Assembly (NCBI GenBank): GCA_052390035.1
Contig: JBQTHI010000109.1
Location: 10,432 to 74,431, forward strand
Origin: JBQTHI01 sp052390035
GTDB lineage: Bacteria > Actinomycetota > Acidimicrobiia > Spongiisociales > ZC4RG35
Length of the DNA stretch: 64,000 bases
Reading direction: 5' to 3'
This document shows, one piece after another, positions 17,803 through 26,268 of this stretch; the stretch's first letter is position 1; each line of letters opens with the position of its first letter. The notes beneath the pieces are model-generated. The model saw only the letters and a program-made list of their open reading frames with translations. It was not told the DNA's origin and did no database searches. A program made the translations under genes and the position numbers.

Positions 17803-18987
17803 GTGCGCCGCTTCACCATCCCTCAGGCTCGTCGGATCGCCCTCGCCGCACAGGGTTTTGCCGATCCCCGTCCCGCCGGGCGGATTGATAACCGTCACCT
17901 GCGCCGCGTAATTCAACGGGTGGGGGTGGTTCAACTCGACTCCGTCAATGTGGTTGCCCGCGCCCACTATTTGCCGTTTTTCGCCCGGCTCGGCGCCTAC
18001 CCGATGGAACTGGTCGATCGAATGGCCTGGAGGAGCAGGGAGCTGACCGAATATTGGGCGCACGAAGCCGCCCTTGTCCCGGTGAACCGGTGGCCCCTCT
18101 TTCGTCATCGGATGAGGGCCGGGTGGCATCACTGGCCTTCGATGGCCCGTTGGATGGAGGCGAATCCACAGGTGATCTCAGAGGTGATGGCCGAAATCCG
18201 ACAGCGGGGAGCGCTGCGCCCAGCCGACCTCGATCACCACGCCAACGGGGAGAAAGGACCATGGTGGTCCTGGTCGGACGCCAAGGGTGCACTCGAAGGA
18301 CTGTTCTTTACCGGTCAGGTGGTTGTGACGGAGAGGGTCAGATTCGAGCGCTACTACGACCTACCCGAAAGAGTGCTGCCGGCCGAGGTGCTCTACACCG
18401 AGGTGGATGAAGACGACGCCCGCCGGAGGCTTTTGACCTTCGCCACCCAACATCTCGGAATCGGCACGGTGCCTGACATTGCCGACTATTACCGCATGAA
18501 ACGGCAGCCGGCCTCGACGATCCTCGCCGACCTGGCGCGGGAAGGGGTGGTCGATGAGGTTGAAGTGACCGGCTGGAAGGGCCCGGTATATATCGACCCG
18601 TCGGCTCGTCGTCCGCGCCGGATCGAAGCGGTGGCGCTGTTGTGCCCATTCGACCCGGTGGTGTGGTTCCGACCACGGGCCGAGCGCCTGTTCAACTTTC
18701 ACTATCGAATCGAGATCTACACCCCGCCGTCCAAGCGGGTATATGGCTATTACGTGTTCCCCATCCTCCTCAACGAAGAACTGGTTGGACGGGTCGACCT
18801 CAAGGCCGACCGCCAAGCGGGGATGCTGCGGGTTCGGGGGTCTTACATCGAGCCAGGCCATGATCCTTCTCGGGTGGCGGGACCGGTGGCCGGTGAACTC
18901 GTTCTGATGTCCGGCTGGCTGGGTTTGAACGGAGTGGTGGTTGAGGAGCGGGGCGATCTGGCCCCGGCGTTGAGCCGGGCCCTCTAA
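17803..18987 (+). CDS. YcaQ/AlkX-family winged-helix DNA glycosylase
   Basis: A 394-residue protein of the HTH_42 family, whose characterised members (E. coli YcaQ, Streptomyces AlkZ) unhook DNA interstrand crosslinks. The catalytic QxD motif is visible as QLDSVNVVARAHYL near residues 45-58. It is followed by family patterns EYWAHEAALVP, WWSWSDAKGALEGLFFTG, YDLPERVLP and the C-terminal FDPVVWFRPRAERLFNF and YEIY-like IEIYTPPSKRVYGYYVFP. The GTG start at 17803 has a TAGCCT box 7 nt upstream. It ends overlapping the convergent purE by 4 nt. It may repair damage from environmental or self-made alkylators, which the window does not show. Confidence 0.85.
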   Translation: MRRFTIPQARRIALAAQGFADPRPAGRIDNRHLRRVIQRVGVVQLDSVNVVARAHYLPFFARLGAYPMELVDRMAWRSRELTEYWAHEAALVPVNRWPLFRHRMRAGWHHWPSMARWMEANPQVISEVMAEIRQRGALRPADLDHHANGEKGPWWSWSDAKGALEGLFFTGQVVVTERVRFERYYDLPERVLPAEVLYTEVDEDDARRRLLTFATQHLGIGTVPDIADYYRMKRQPASTILADLAREGVVDEVEVTGWKGPVYIDPSARRPRRIEAVALLCPFDPVVWFRPRAERLFNFHYRIEIYTPPSKRVYGYYVFPILLNEELVGRVDLKADRQAGMLRVRGSYIEPGHDPSRVAGPVAGELVLMSGWLGLNGVVVEERGDLAPALSRAL

Positions 18988-19442
18988 CCGGCAAGGGTTT
19001 CTTCGGCCAATTGCCGGCGGTAGGCAGCCAGCTTGTTGGTGAGGGCTTGGTCGCCTATGGCGAGGATGGCCACCGCCAGCAGAGCGGCATTGGCGGCGCC
19101 ATCAACTGCCACCGTGGCCACCGGGATCCCCGTCGGCATCTGCACGGTCGAGAGCAGCGCATCCAAACCGTTGAGCGACGCTGACAGCGGCACTCCGATC
19201 ACCGGGAGCAGCGATTTGGCTGCCATCACCCCGGCGAGATGGGCGGCTTTTCCAGCCCCGGCGATAATCACCGAAAAGCCGTCAGCCGCCGCCCCCTCGG
19301 CGAAGGCGATCGCCTGCTCGGGGGTCTTGTGAGCCGACAGCACCCTCGTCTCGTACTCCACCTCGAATCGGGCGAGGATCGCTGCGGCCTTTTCCATAAC
19401 CGGGCGGTCGCTCCCCGAACCCATCAGTATTGCCACCTTCAT
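18984..19442 (-). CDS. purE: N5-carboxyaminoimidazole ribonucleotide mutase, class I
   Basis: Rearranges N5-CAIR to CAIR. The 152-residue protein has MGSGSDRPVMEKAA, the catalytic-His motif SAHKTPEQ, IAGAGKAAHLAGVMA and VPLSASLNGLDALLS, all of class I PurE. This class needs PurK, which is not in the window. The ATG at 19442 overlaps the purD stop as ATGA, in the order purA-purD-purE. Confidence 0.95.
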   Translation of the reverse strand: MKVAILMGSGSDRPVMEKAAAILARFEVEYETRVLSAHKTPEQAIAFAEGAAADGFSVIIAGAGKAAHLAGVMAAKSLLPVIGVPLSASLNGLDALLSTVQMPTGIPVATVAVDGAANAALLAVAILAIGDQALTNKLAAYRRQLAEETLAG

Positions 19443-20722
19443 CGGCGTGAGACGCTAATGGTTTCTTGCTCCAGCCCAGGCGCCGAGGCGATGTCGCGCC
19501 GAAGCTGTTTTCCAGCGAAGGTGATCCGGTCGGCCAGCGAATATGCTCGCGACCGAGCCTGAGCCAGGTCTGGCCCGAGACCGACTGCCGACAGCACTCG
19601 ACCCCCGCCGGTGAAAAGTTGTCCGCCCTGGTTCGAGGTTGCAGCGTGGAAGACCAACTCGCCCTCGCCCATTTCGGGGATGCTGATCGTCTCACCGACA
19701 AGAGGGCGGTCGGGATATCCAGCCGAGGCCAGCACCACGCTCACCACCGCCTCCTCGGACCATTCGATGGTTTGCCGAGCGAGGGTGCCTTCGAGTCCGG
19801 CCTCGATCAGATCGACCAGATCGGTCTCGAGCCGGGGGAGCACAGCTTGGGTTTCGGGATCACCGAGACGGCAGTTGAACTCCAACACCCGTGGTCCGGC
19901 TTCGGTTAATACCAACCCGACATACAAGAAACCCGTGTAAGGGAAGCCATCACCGGACAGAGTGGTGAGGACCGGTCGCATCACCTTCTCGACCGTGTGA
20001 CCGACCAGCCCGGCCGGCAAGTCGCTAAGTGGCGAGAAGGCGCCCATCCCACCGGTGTTGGGCCCGGCGTCGCCATCGAGTAGCCGCTTGTAGTCCCGCG
20101 CCGGCTCGAGCGGAAGCACATCGGATCCCGCGCAAAGGGCAAACAGGCTCACCTCCGGTCCGTCGAGGAAGTCCTCGATGATCACGACCTTTTCACCGAA
20201 CCAGCCGCTCAGGCAACGGTGCACCCACTCCTCGGCGGCGGCTCGGTGATCGGTGACCAGCACCCCCTTTCCCGCCGCCAGACCATCGGCCTTGACAACG
20301 AAGGGACCGGTTCGCCCGTCCAGGTAGGAGATCGCTCTACCTTCGTCGGTGAAAGTGCCCCAATCGGCGGTGGCTACCCCGGCTCGGTCCATCACGTGTT
20401 TGGCAAACGACTTGGACCATTCGAGACGGGCAGCGGCCCGGCTCGGGCCCCACACCGGGATCCGCCCGCTCCGTAGATGGTCGACCACACCGGCGGCCAA
20501 CGGCGCCTCGGGCCCGACCACCACCAGATCTACCCCCCACGCCCTGGCGCTGGCGGCGACCCGATCGCCATCGGAGGCGTCAACCCCACCGATGGTGGGA
20601 CCTAACGACGCCAGGCCGGGGTTGCCGGGGAGCGAGACCAGTTGATCCACCCGGGAGCTCTTGGCGAGCCTCCAGCCGAGCGCATGTTCTCTCGCCCCCG
20701 AACCCAGGAGAAGGATCTTCAC
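19439..20722 (-). CDS. purD: Phosphoribosylamine-glycine ligase
   Basis: ATP-grasp enzyme joining phosphoribosylamine and glycine to give GAR. The 427-residue protein begins ILLLGSGAREHALGWRL and shows KADGLAAGKGV (ATP-grasp), GPEVSLFALC, the signature PNTGGMGAFSP and LEFNCRLGDPETQ. The GTG start at 20722 overlaps the purA stop as GTGA; the downstream purE start overlaps its own stop. The three genes form one unit, separate from the purC-S-Q-L cluster. Confidence 0.96.
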   Translation of the reverse strand: MKILLLGSGAREHALGWRLAKSSRVDQLVSLPGNPGLASLGPTIGGVDASDGDRVAASARAWGVDLVVVGPEAPLAAGVVDHLRSGRIPVWGPSRAAARLEWSKSFAKHVMDRAGVATADWGTFTDEGRAISYLDGRTGPFVVKADGLAAGKGVLVTDHRAAAEEWVHRCLSGWFGEKVVIIEDFLDGPEVSLFALCAGSDVLPLEPARDYKRLLDGDAGPNTGGMGAFSPLSDLPAGLVGHTVEKVMRPVLTTLSGDGFPYTGFLYVGLVLTEAGPRVLEFNCRLGDPETQAVLPRLETDLVDLIEAGLEGTLARQTIEWSEEAVVSVVLASAGYPDRPLVGETISIPEMGEGELVFHAATSNQGGQLFTGGGRVLSAVGLGPDLAQARSRAYSLADRITFAGKQLRRDIASAPGLEQETISVSRR

Positions 20723-21990
20723 CTTTCGACGAGCTGATTCCGCTCAGGACCTACGGACACCCACCCGATGGGAACTCCGGCCTCCGCTTCGATGAACTCT
20801 AGGAAAGCTTGAACAGCGGCGGGCAGTTCTCGGTACTGCCTCGTTTTGGAGAGTGGAGTCTCCCACCCTGCAAATTCGGCATAGACCGGCGTGCAGTGAT
20901 AGAGCACCCGATGCTGCCGGGGAAACTCGGTGAATGTCTCGCCAGCGGCCTGGTAGGCCATGGCCACCTTGATCTCCGAAAAGTGCGAGAGGATGTCGAG
21001 TTTGGTGATGAATAGCCGGGTGATGCCGTTGACCCTCACCGCATATCGAAGAGCCACCAGGTCGAGCCACCCGCAGCGGCGCCGCCTTCCGGTCACGGTG
21101 CCGAATTCACCACCCAACTCGGTAAGTCGATTGCCAGTGTCATCGGTGAGTTCAGTCGGGAAGGGTCCGGTTCCCACCCGGGATATGTAGGCCTTGGCCA
21201 CGCCGACCACCGAGGAAACCTCTGTCGGCCCGATCCCGGCTCCGATCAGCGCCCCGCCCGCGGTCGGGTTGGAGGAGGTAACGAAGGGGTAGGTGCCGTG
21301 GTCGACGTCGAGCAGGGTTCCTTGTGCACCCTCCAGTAAGACCTGTTTTCCCGACCGCAGCCCCTCCCAGAGGAGAAGCGACGTGTCGGCGACATGAGGG
21401 AGGAGTCGCTCGCCGTAACCGAGGTATTCGTCGGCAATCTCGCTCGCCTTCATCGGCAGCTGGTTGTAGACCCGGGCAAGCAGGCGATTCTTCTCCTCGA
21501 GCGCCGCCTCAACTTTCCTGCGGAAGATCCCCGGGTCGTAGAGGTCCTGGACCCGTATTCCAGATCTGGCGAACTTGTCGGTGAAGGCCGGGCCGATACC
21601 CCGCTTGGTGGTTCCGATCTGATTGCGGCCTAAGTACCGCTCCATCACCGCATCGAGCTTGCGGTGATAGGGCATGATCAGGTGGGCGTTGGCCGAGATC
21701 CGCAACAGGGACGGGTCGACGTTGCGTTCGGCCAGCATGTCCATCTCGGCCAACAGAACCTTGGGATCGATGACACACCCCGAGCCGATCACGGGGATGC
21801 ACCCGGGGTAAAGCACGCCGGAGGGAATCAGGGAGAGGGCAAGCGTTTGCTCGCCGACGACGATGGTGTGCCCGGCGTTATTGCCCCCCTGATAGCGCAC
21901 TACGAAGTCGGAGGACTTCGCAAAGAAATCGGTCACCCGACCTTTGCCCTCGTCACCCCATTGGGCGCCAAGAACGATGGTGGCCGGCAT
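20719..21990 (-). CDS. purA: Adenylosuccinate synthetase
   Basis: GTP-dependent first step from IMP to AMP. The 423-residue protein contains GAQWGDEGKGRVTDFFA (P-loop and catalytic Asp), QGGNNAGHTI (catalytic His), KRGIGPAFTDKFAR, EGAQGTLLDVDHGTYPFVTSSN and GRRRRCGWLDLVALRYA. The ATG at 21990 has TACCGT 8 nt upstream and no Shine-Dalgarno. It diverges from the cyclase-domain gene with 59 bp between starts. Confidence 0.97.
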   Translation of the reverse strand: MPATIVLGAQWGDEGKGRVTDFFAKSSDFVVRYQGGNNAGHTIVVGEQTLALSLIPSGVLYPGCIPVIGSGCVIDPKVLLAEMDMLAERNVDPSLLRISANAHLIMPYHRKLDAVMERYLGRNQIGTTKRGIGPAFTDKFARSGIRVQDLYDPGIFRRKVEAALEEKNRLLARVYNQLPMKASEIADEYLGYGERLLPHVADTSLLLWEGLRSGKQVLLEGAQGTLLDVDHGTYPFVTSSNPTAGGALIGAGIGPTEVSSVVGVAKAYISRVGTGPFPTELTDDTGNRLTELGGEFGTVTGRRRRCGWLDLVALRYAVRVNGITRLFITKLDILSHFSEIKVAMAYQAAGETFTEFPRQHRVLYHCTPVYAEFAGWETPLSKTRQYRELPAAVQAFLEFIEAEAGVPIGWVSVGPERNQLVER

Positions 21991-21998
21991 TGGGGGGG

Positions 21999-22004
21999 AC
22001 GGTA
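21999..22004 (-). promoter_or_regulatory. Putative -10 box of leaderless purA
   Basis: TACCGT on the minus strand followed by a C-rich 8-nt spacer and the purA ATG, with no ribosome-binding sequence. Confidence 0.4.
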
Positions 22005-22049
22005 GTGGGGAGGCACCACCGAACCGATCGCCGTATCCTCGCTGGCTTC

Positions 22050-22856
22050 ATGCCCAACCTCCCCACCGGTACGGTCACTTTCGTCTTCAGCGACATCGAG
22101 GGAAGCACGACTCTTCTCAAACAGCTCGGAGACCAGGCCTACTCCGCACTCCTGGCGACCCATCGCCGCCTGGTGAGGGAGATCTTCGGAAGACACCGGG
22201 GCCAGGAGATCGACACCCAGGGCGACGCCTTTTTCTACTCATTTCCCCGGGCGCGGGATGCCGTGGCGGCTGCCGTCGAGGTCCAGCGGGCCCACGCCGG
22301 CCAGGCCTGGCCCGAGGGGGTGGCAGTGCGGATGCGGCTCGGACTGCACACGGGCGAGCCTTCGGTGGGTGATGAGGGATATACCGGGCTGGATGTAGTC
22401 CGGGCATCACGGATCGCAGCAGTGGGCCGAGGTGGCCAGGTGCTTCTCTCCGAAACGACCAAGGCCATCGTTGCCGGGGATCTCCCGGCAGGGGTCCGTC
22501 TCAACGCCCTCGGTGACCAGCGCCTCCGCGACATCGACCGGCCCGAGCCGCTGCACGAACTCCAGATCGAAGAGGTCCCGGTCACATCTGGCGGCCGGCC
22601 GGCCAGATCGCCGGATTGGGCCGGCGAACTCGCCTCGTTCGGAATGCGAGCACGAGAGATGATCGAGGGCCGGGTGCTCGCCGAGCTGGCCGACTCTTTC
22701 GGGGCGGCGGATCGGAAGCCCCCCCGAAAGAAGCCTTCCAAGTCGGGATCGGTCACCGACCAGATTCGAGACCTTCAGGCGCTGCATGAAAGTGGTGCTC
22801 TCACCGACCAGCAATACGAGAGGGCGGTCAACCGGGTGATCGACGAGGACGGGTAG
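22050..22856 (+). CDS. Adenylate/guanylate cyclase-like domain protein
   Basis: A 268-residue protein with a class III nucleotide cyclase homology domain (about residues 5-170) and a short C-terminal SHOCT-like helix (IRDLQALHESGALTDQQYE) after a basic linker. Both metal-binding Asp are present (FVFSDIEGST and DTQGDAFFYS). The transition-state Asn is not: the segment reads GLDVVRASRIA where N-x-x-x-R is expected, so cyclase activity is doubtful and a regulatory role possible. Many actinobacterial relatives share this drift. The ATG at 22050 was chosen because it opens directly onto the first strand of the domain; earlier in-frame starts would overlap the purA promoter. Confidence 0.82.
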   Translation: MPNLPTGTVTFVFSDIEGSTTLLKQLGDQAYSALLATHRRLVREIFGRHRGQEIDTQGDAFFYSFPRARDAVAAAVEVQRAHAGQAWPEGVAVRMRLGLHTGEPSVGDEGYTGLDVVRASRIAAVGRGGQVLLSETTKAIVAGDLPAGVRLNALGDQRLRDIDRPEPLHELQIEEVPVTSGGRPARSPDWAGELASFGMRAREMIEGRVLAELADSFGAADRKPPRKKPSKSGSVTDQIRDLQALHESGALTDQQYERAVNRVIDEDG

Positions 22857-22866
22857 CCATCGCCCC

Positions 22867-22904
22867 GTAACAGTCCGTTAACAGTCGTGCAACGGGGGAG
22901 AAAC
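22867..22904 (+). promoter_or_regulatory. GlnR-like box upstream of glnA
   Basis: Four NNAAC pentamers lie in exact 11-bp phase: GTAAC (22867), TTAAC (22878), GCAAC (22889) and GAAAC (22900), each separated by 6 nt. Actinobacterial GlnR boxes are described as gTnAC-n6-GaAAC repeated in this way. The site ends 51 bp before the glnA ATG. PhoP uses direct repeats of similar pitch, so the binding protein is inferred. Confidence 0.7.
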
Positions 22905-22955
22905 GGCGTTTCGATACAAACCCAACGTTCCAGGCGAATGACAAGGAGCTAACCA

Positions 22956-24380
22956 ATGGCCAAGACGGCGGCGGATGTCCTGAGGATGGTTGGTGAGGAG
23001 GCATACGAGTTCGTTGACCTCCGGTTCTGCGACCTCCCCGGGCAGGTGCAACATTTCACGATCCCCTCCAAGCAGTTGACCGAAGAGGGTTTCGAAGAGG
23101 GCTACGGCTTCGACGGCTCGTCGATACGCGGCTTCCAGGCCATCCAGGAGTCGGACATGCTGCTCATCCCCGACCCCTCCTCCGCCGTCGACGACCCGTT
23201 CCGTTCCCGCAAGACCTTGCTGCTCTATTGCTTCGTCCACGACCCCCTCACCGGGGAGCCCTACGACCGCGATCCTCGTTACGTCGCCAAGAAGGCCGAG
23301 ATCTATTTGAAGAGCACCGGGATCGCAGACACCAGCTACTGGGGTCCCGAGGCGGAGTTCTACATCTTCGATTCGGCTCGGTTCGCCCAGAACCAGTTCT
23401 CGGCGTATTACTTCGTCGACTCCGAAGAGGGGGCGTGGAACTCGGGCCGGGACGAGGCGGGCGGCAACCTCGCCTATAAGCCTCGTTACAAGGAAGGATA
23501 TTTTCCGGTCCCGCCTACGGACCACTTCCAGGATCTGCGTTCCGAGATGACCGCGGCTTTGGAGACGGCCGGCATCGAAATCGAAGTCCAGCACCACGAA
23601 GTAGGGACGGCCGGCCAGGCCGAGATCGACATGCGTTTCGACACCCTCCTGCGCATGGCCGACAAGGTGACCCTCTACAAGTACATTGTCAAGAACGTCG
23701 CCTGGGCACATGGCAAGACCGTGACCTTCATGCCAAAGCCGATCTTCGAGGACAACGGCTCAGGCATGCACACCCACCAGTCGCTGTGGAACAACGACAG
23801 GCCGCTCTTCTACGACGAGGCCGGCTATGCCGGGCTGTCCGACCTAGCCCGGTGGTACATCGGGGGCCTGCTGAAACATGCCGCCGCCATCCTGGCCTTT
23901 GCCGCCCCCACCACCAACTCCTACCGGCGCCTGGTGCCCGGCTATGAAGCACCGGTCAACTTGGTCTATTCATCCCGTAATCGGTCGGCGGCCATCCGGA
24001 TCCCTCAGTACAGCCAGAAGCCGGCGGCCAAGCGGTTGGAATTCCGGTGTCCGGACCCGTCCTGCAACCCCTACCTGGCCTTCTCGGCGATGCTGCTCGC
24101 CGGCCTCGACGGTATCCAAAACCGGATCGAGCCGATGGCCCCGGTCGACAAGGACATCTATGACCTGCCGCCGGAGGAGCTGAAGGGCCTCCCTTCCGTC
24201 CCGGGAAGCCTCGACGAAGCCCTCGCTGCCCTCGAAGCCGACAACGAGTTCCTGCTGGCCGGCGGAGTGTTCAGCCGGGGCCTGATCGAAACCTGGATCG
24301 ACTACAAGAGAGCCCGCGAGGTGGATGCGATCCGGTTGCGGCCCCACCCTTACGAGTTCTACCTCTTCTACGACGTCTGA
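22956..24380 (+). CDS. glnA: Glutamine synthetase type I
   Basis: Assimilates ammonia by forming glutamine from glutamate with ATP. The 474-residue protein is of the GSI-beta type. It has the N-terminal GYGFDGSSIRGFQ, YWGPEAEFYIFD (metal Glu), MPKPIFEDNGSGMHTHQSLW (ATP and glutamate binding) and, near residue 402, Tyr in KDIYDLPPEE, the site adenylylated by GlnE in this class. AAGGAG precedes the ATG by 7 nt. A GlnR-like box upstream suggests nitrogen control at transcription as well as adenylylation of the enzyme. Confidence 0.98.
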   Translation: MAKTAADVLRMVGEEAYEFVDLRFCDLPGQVQHFTIPSKQLTEEGFEEGYGFDGSSIRGFQAIQESDMLLIPDPSSAVDDPFRSRKTLLLYCFVHDPLTGEPYDRDPRYVAKKAEIYLKSTGIADTSYWGPEAEFYIFDSARFAQNQFSAYYFVDSEEGAWNSGRDEAGGNLAYKPRYKEGYFPVPPTDHFQDLRSEMTAALETAGIEIEVQHHEVGTAGQAEIDMRFDTLLRMADKVTLYKYIVKNVAWAHGKTVTFMPKPIFEDNGSGMHTHQSLWNNDRPLFYDEAGYAGLSDLARWYIGGLLKHAAAILAFAAPTTNSYRRLVPGYEAPVNLVYSSRNRSAAIRIPQYSQKPAAKRLEFRCPDPSCNPYLAFSAMLLAGLDGIQNRIEPMAPVDKDIYDLPPEELKGLPSVPGSLDEALAALEADNEFLLAGGVFSRGLIETWIDYKRAREVDAIRLRPHPYEFYLFYDV

Positions 24381-24389
24381 GGTCGCAGC

Positions 24390-25598
24390 TCAGAAGATCT
24401 CCGGACACCAGGGTGGGGGATCCCAGCCGAACATGCTGTCCGCCAGGGTGAGGGTGTGGTGGTCGGCAGCCAACCGCCCGGCTCGAGCCATGCCGCGGAA
24501 TCGGGCCCAGCCGAGATAACAGGCGCCCAGGTCTTCGAGGTCGAGGACCAGATCGGGCTCCTGGTCGGTCACCCGACACAGGGCCCCTTCCGGACCGCCC
24601 TCCAGGTGGACGCGTATGGGTCTTTGCCGGCGCGGGTCGTGGGCCTCAATAACCAGAGCACCCGTCGTTTGATACCGGCGGGCGGCGAGGGCAGCCACCG
24701 GATCAACCAGCCCCACCCAGATCGATTCACTGCGGTGTTGCTTGACCCGACGGGGGTCGGCCAGCATGTCGAGGACCGGATCGGCGGTCGAGCGAAGGTC
24801 GGCCTTCACCGTCGCGATCAGATCCTGATTGAGCACGAAGCTCCACAGGCCAGCCCAGGACTCGGGGTTTAGCCCGACCAGGTGGAGGACGATCAATTCG
24901 CCGATGGCATTGCCGTCCTCCCAGCGCGCCTTTTGCCGGTATATGACGTACCCGTCGCCCTCGCTGGTGACGGCATATCTGGTGGCGCTCGCCCCACCCC
25001 GATCCTCGGGAGGGTCGGCAAACCAGCGCGATTCCCACCAACCCTCCGTACGGGAATAAAAGCCGGGCCACACCTTGCGGGCCAGGTCGTGGATGTCGGG
25101 GAGGACTTTTCTTGCCTCATCGGGGCCGATCAGCCGGACTCGGGCGGGCGTCGGCGCCAGACGATGGAACGACGTCCGAGTCCGCGGTATCGCCATCTCC
25201 ACCTGATCGGCGGCAGCGCCGTAGCCAAAACGTCCATAGATGGAGGATTCCGAGGCCCACAACGCCGCTACCGGCTCCCCTCGGTTGGCGACGTCGTCAA
25301 GATGGGCACCGATCATGCGGTTGAGCAGCCCCTGACGGCGGTGAGTGGGCAGCACCGCCACCATGGTGGTTCCTCCCGCCGCCACGTTGCCGCCCGGGAC
25401 GGTTAGATCAAGCGAAAAGGCGCCGGAGGTTCCGACCATCTCACCGTCGTCGAAAGCGCAGAAAGATCGCTCTGGCTCCCAAATGCGGCGAAATCGCTCC
25501 AATCCGTCGGGACTTGGGTCACGACCGAAGGCGGCTCCCATGACCCGGCGCATCGCTTCCGCATCGGTCGGAAGGGCGGCCCGAATCTGGATGGCCAT
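24390..25598 (-). CDS. eis: Eis-family GNAT N-acetyltransferase
   Basis: Acetyltransferase of the Eis family, whose studied members acetylate aminoglycosides and other amines at several positions. From ATG 25598 the protein is 402 residues and ends in Phe, the same length and C-terminal residue as mycobacterial Eis, where the terminal carboxylate is the catalytic base. The CoA loop VAVLPTHRRQGLL lies near 80-92 and the Tyr-rich SSIYGRFGYG near 118-127. The C-terminal third is SCP2-like. GGGAG lies 9 nt before this ATG; a TTG at 25607 is possible but poorer. It converges on glnA with a 9-nt gap, and its natural substrate is unknown. Confidence 0.85.
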   Translation of the reverse strand: MAIQIRAALPTDAEAMRRVMGAAFGRDPSPDGLERFRRIWEPERSFCAFDDGEMVGTSGAFSLDLTVPGGNVAAGGTTMVAVLPTHRRQGLLNRMIGAHLDDVANRGEPVAALWASESSIYGRFGYGAAADQVEMAIPRTRTSFHRLAPTPARVRLIGPDEARKVLPDIHDLARKVWPGFYSRTEGWWESRWFADPPEDRGGASATRYAVTSEGDGYVIYRQKARWEDGNAIGELIVLHLVGLNPESWAGLWSFVLNQDLIATVKADLRSTADPVLDMLADPRRVKQHRSESIWVGLVDPVAALAARRYQTTGALVIEAHDPRRQRPIRVHLEGGPEGALCRVTDQEPDLVLDLEDLGACYLGWARFRGMARAGRLAADHHTLTLADSMFGWDPPPWCPEIF

Positions 25599-25614
25599 CA
25601 GCCGCAACTCCCGG

Positions 25615-26199
25615 TCAAGCGACGGCGGCGATCGAATCGGCCACCGCCGCCACCGCCTGGTCGAAGGCGGTTATGGCTGCCCGGCGGGCCTCACCGGTGT
25701 CGGGGGAAGGCGCCCGCAGCCCGGCGAGGGCCGAGTTGGCAGCATCGGCGGCCTGCTGCATGGCCGCCACCACCGCGGCGTGGGCGTCGGTGAGGGGTGG
25801 AGGCGGAACCAGCGCCGCCACCTCCCCGACGAGCCCCGAAACGCCCTCCGCCACTTGGATGAAGACCTCCTCGGCTTGATCGAAACTGACCGTCCGAGGA
25901 CTGGCATCCCACCCGCTGTTGGCCCCGGCTAGCTGGGTGTGAAAATCGGTCAGCCGGGTCTGGAACTCCGCCAGTTGATCGAGGTAGGCCTGGGTGGTCT
26001 GATCGATGGCGACGGTGCTAGTCGTCTGGGTCGTGGTGGTTTGGGTGGGGAGGGTGGTGGACGTCCCGTCGCCGGGAAACGAGGTCGCGGTAGCGGCAGA
26101 GGGCAGCTCACGGACAAACAGGTAGGTGAAGGCGACCATGGCCAGCACGACCAGGGGAAGGATCCAGCGGCCGGGTCGGGGGTCGTAACTGGAGGTCAT
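25615..26199 (-). CDS. Single-pass membrane protein with helical extracellular domain
   Basis: A 194-residue protein of unknown function. A short basic cytosolic start (YDPRPGR) is followed by one transmembrane helix (WILPLVVLAMVAFTYLFV), a Thr-rich linker (about 58-80) and an Ala- and Gln-rich helical domain likely to lie outside the membrane. ATG 26199 was chosen as the start closest to the helix; upstream codons lack coding character. It ends 16 nt before eis and may be co-transcribed with it. Its divergent neighbour at 26269 has the same layout of anchor, Thr/Ser linker and extracellular domain. Confidence 0.7.
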   Translation of the reverse strand: MTSSYDPRPGRWILPLVVLAMVAFTYLFVRELPSAATATSFPGDGTSTTLPTQTTTTQTTSTVAIDQTTQAYLDQLAEFQTRLTDFHTQLAGANSGWDASPRTVSFDQAEEVFIQVAEGVSGLVGEVAALVPPPPLTDAHAAVVAAMQQAADAANSALAGLRAPSPDTGEARRAAITAFDQAVAAVADSIAAVA

Positions 26200-26256
26200 C
26201 TTGAGGTGGGGAAGGGTAGCGGCGGCAGGTCTCTTGAAACCGGACCCGGCGAGCCG

Positions 26257-26262
26257 TACTTT
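26257..26262 (+). promoter_or_regulatory. Putative -10 box of leaderless gene at 26269
   Basis: TACTTT followed by 6 nt and the ATG at 26269; no Shine-Dalgarno. Confidence 0.4.
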
Positions 26263-26268
26263 CGACGG

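Noticed and set aside
16401..17819. Longer adenylosuccinate lyase starting at 17819
   Set aside because: The 40 extra residues overlap the divergent YcaQ-family gene and precede the usual GRYSLPEM start.
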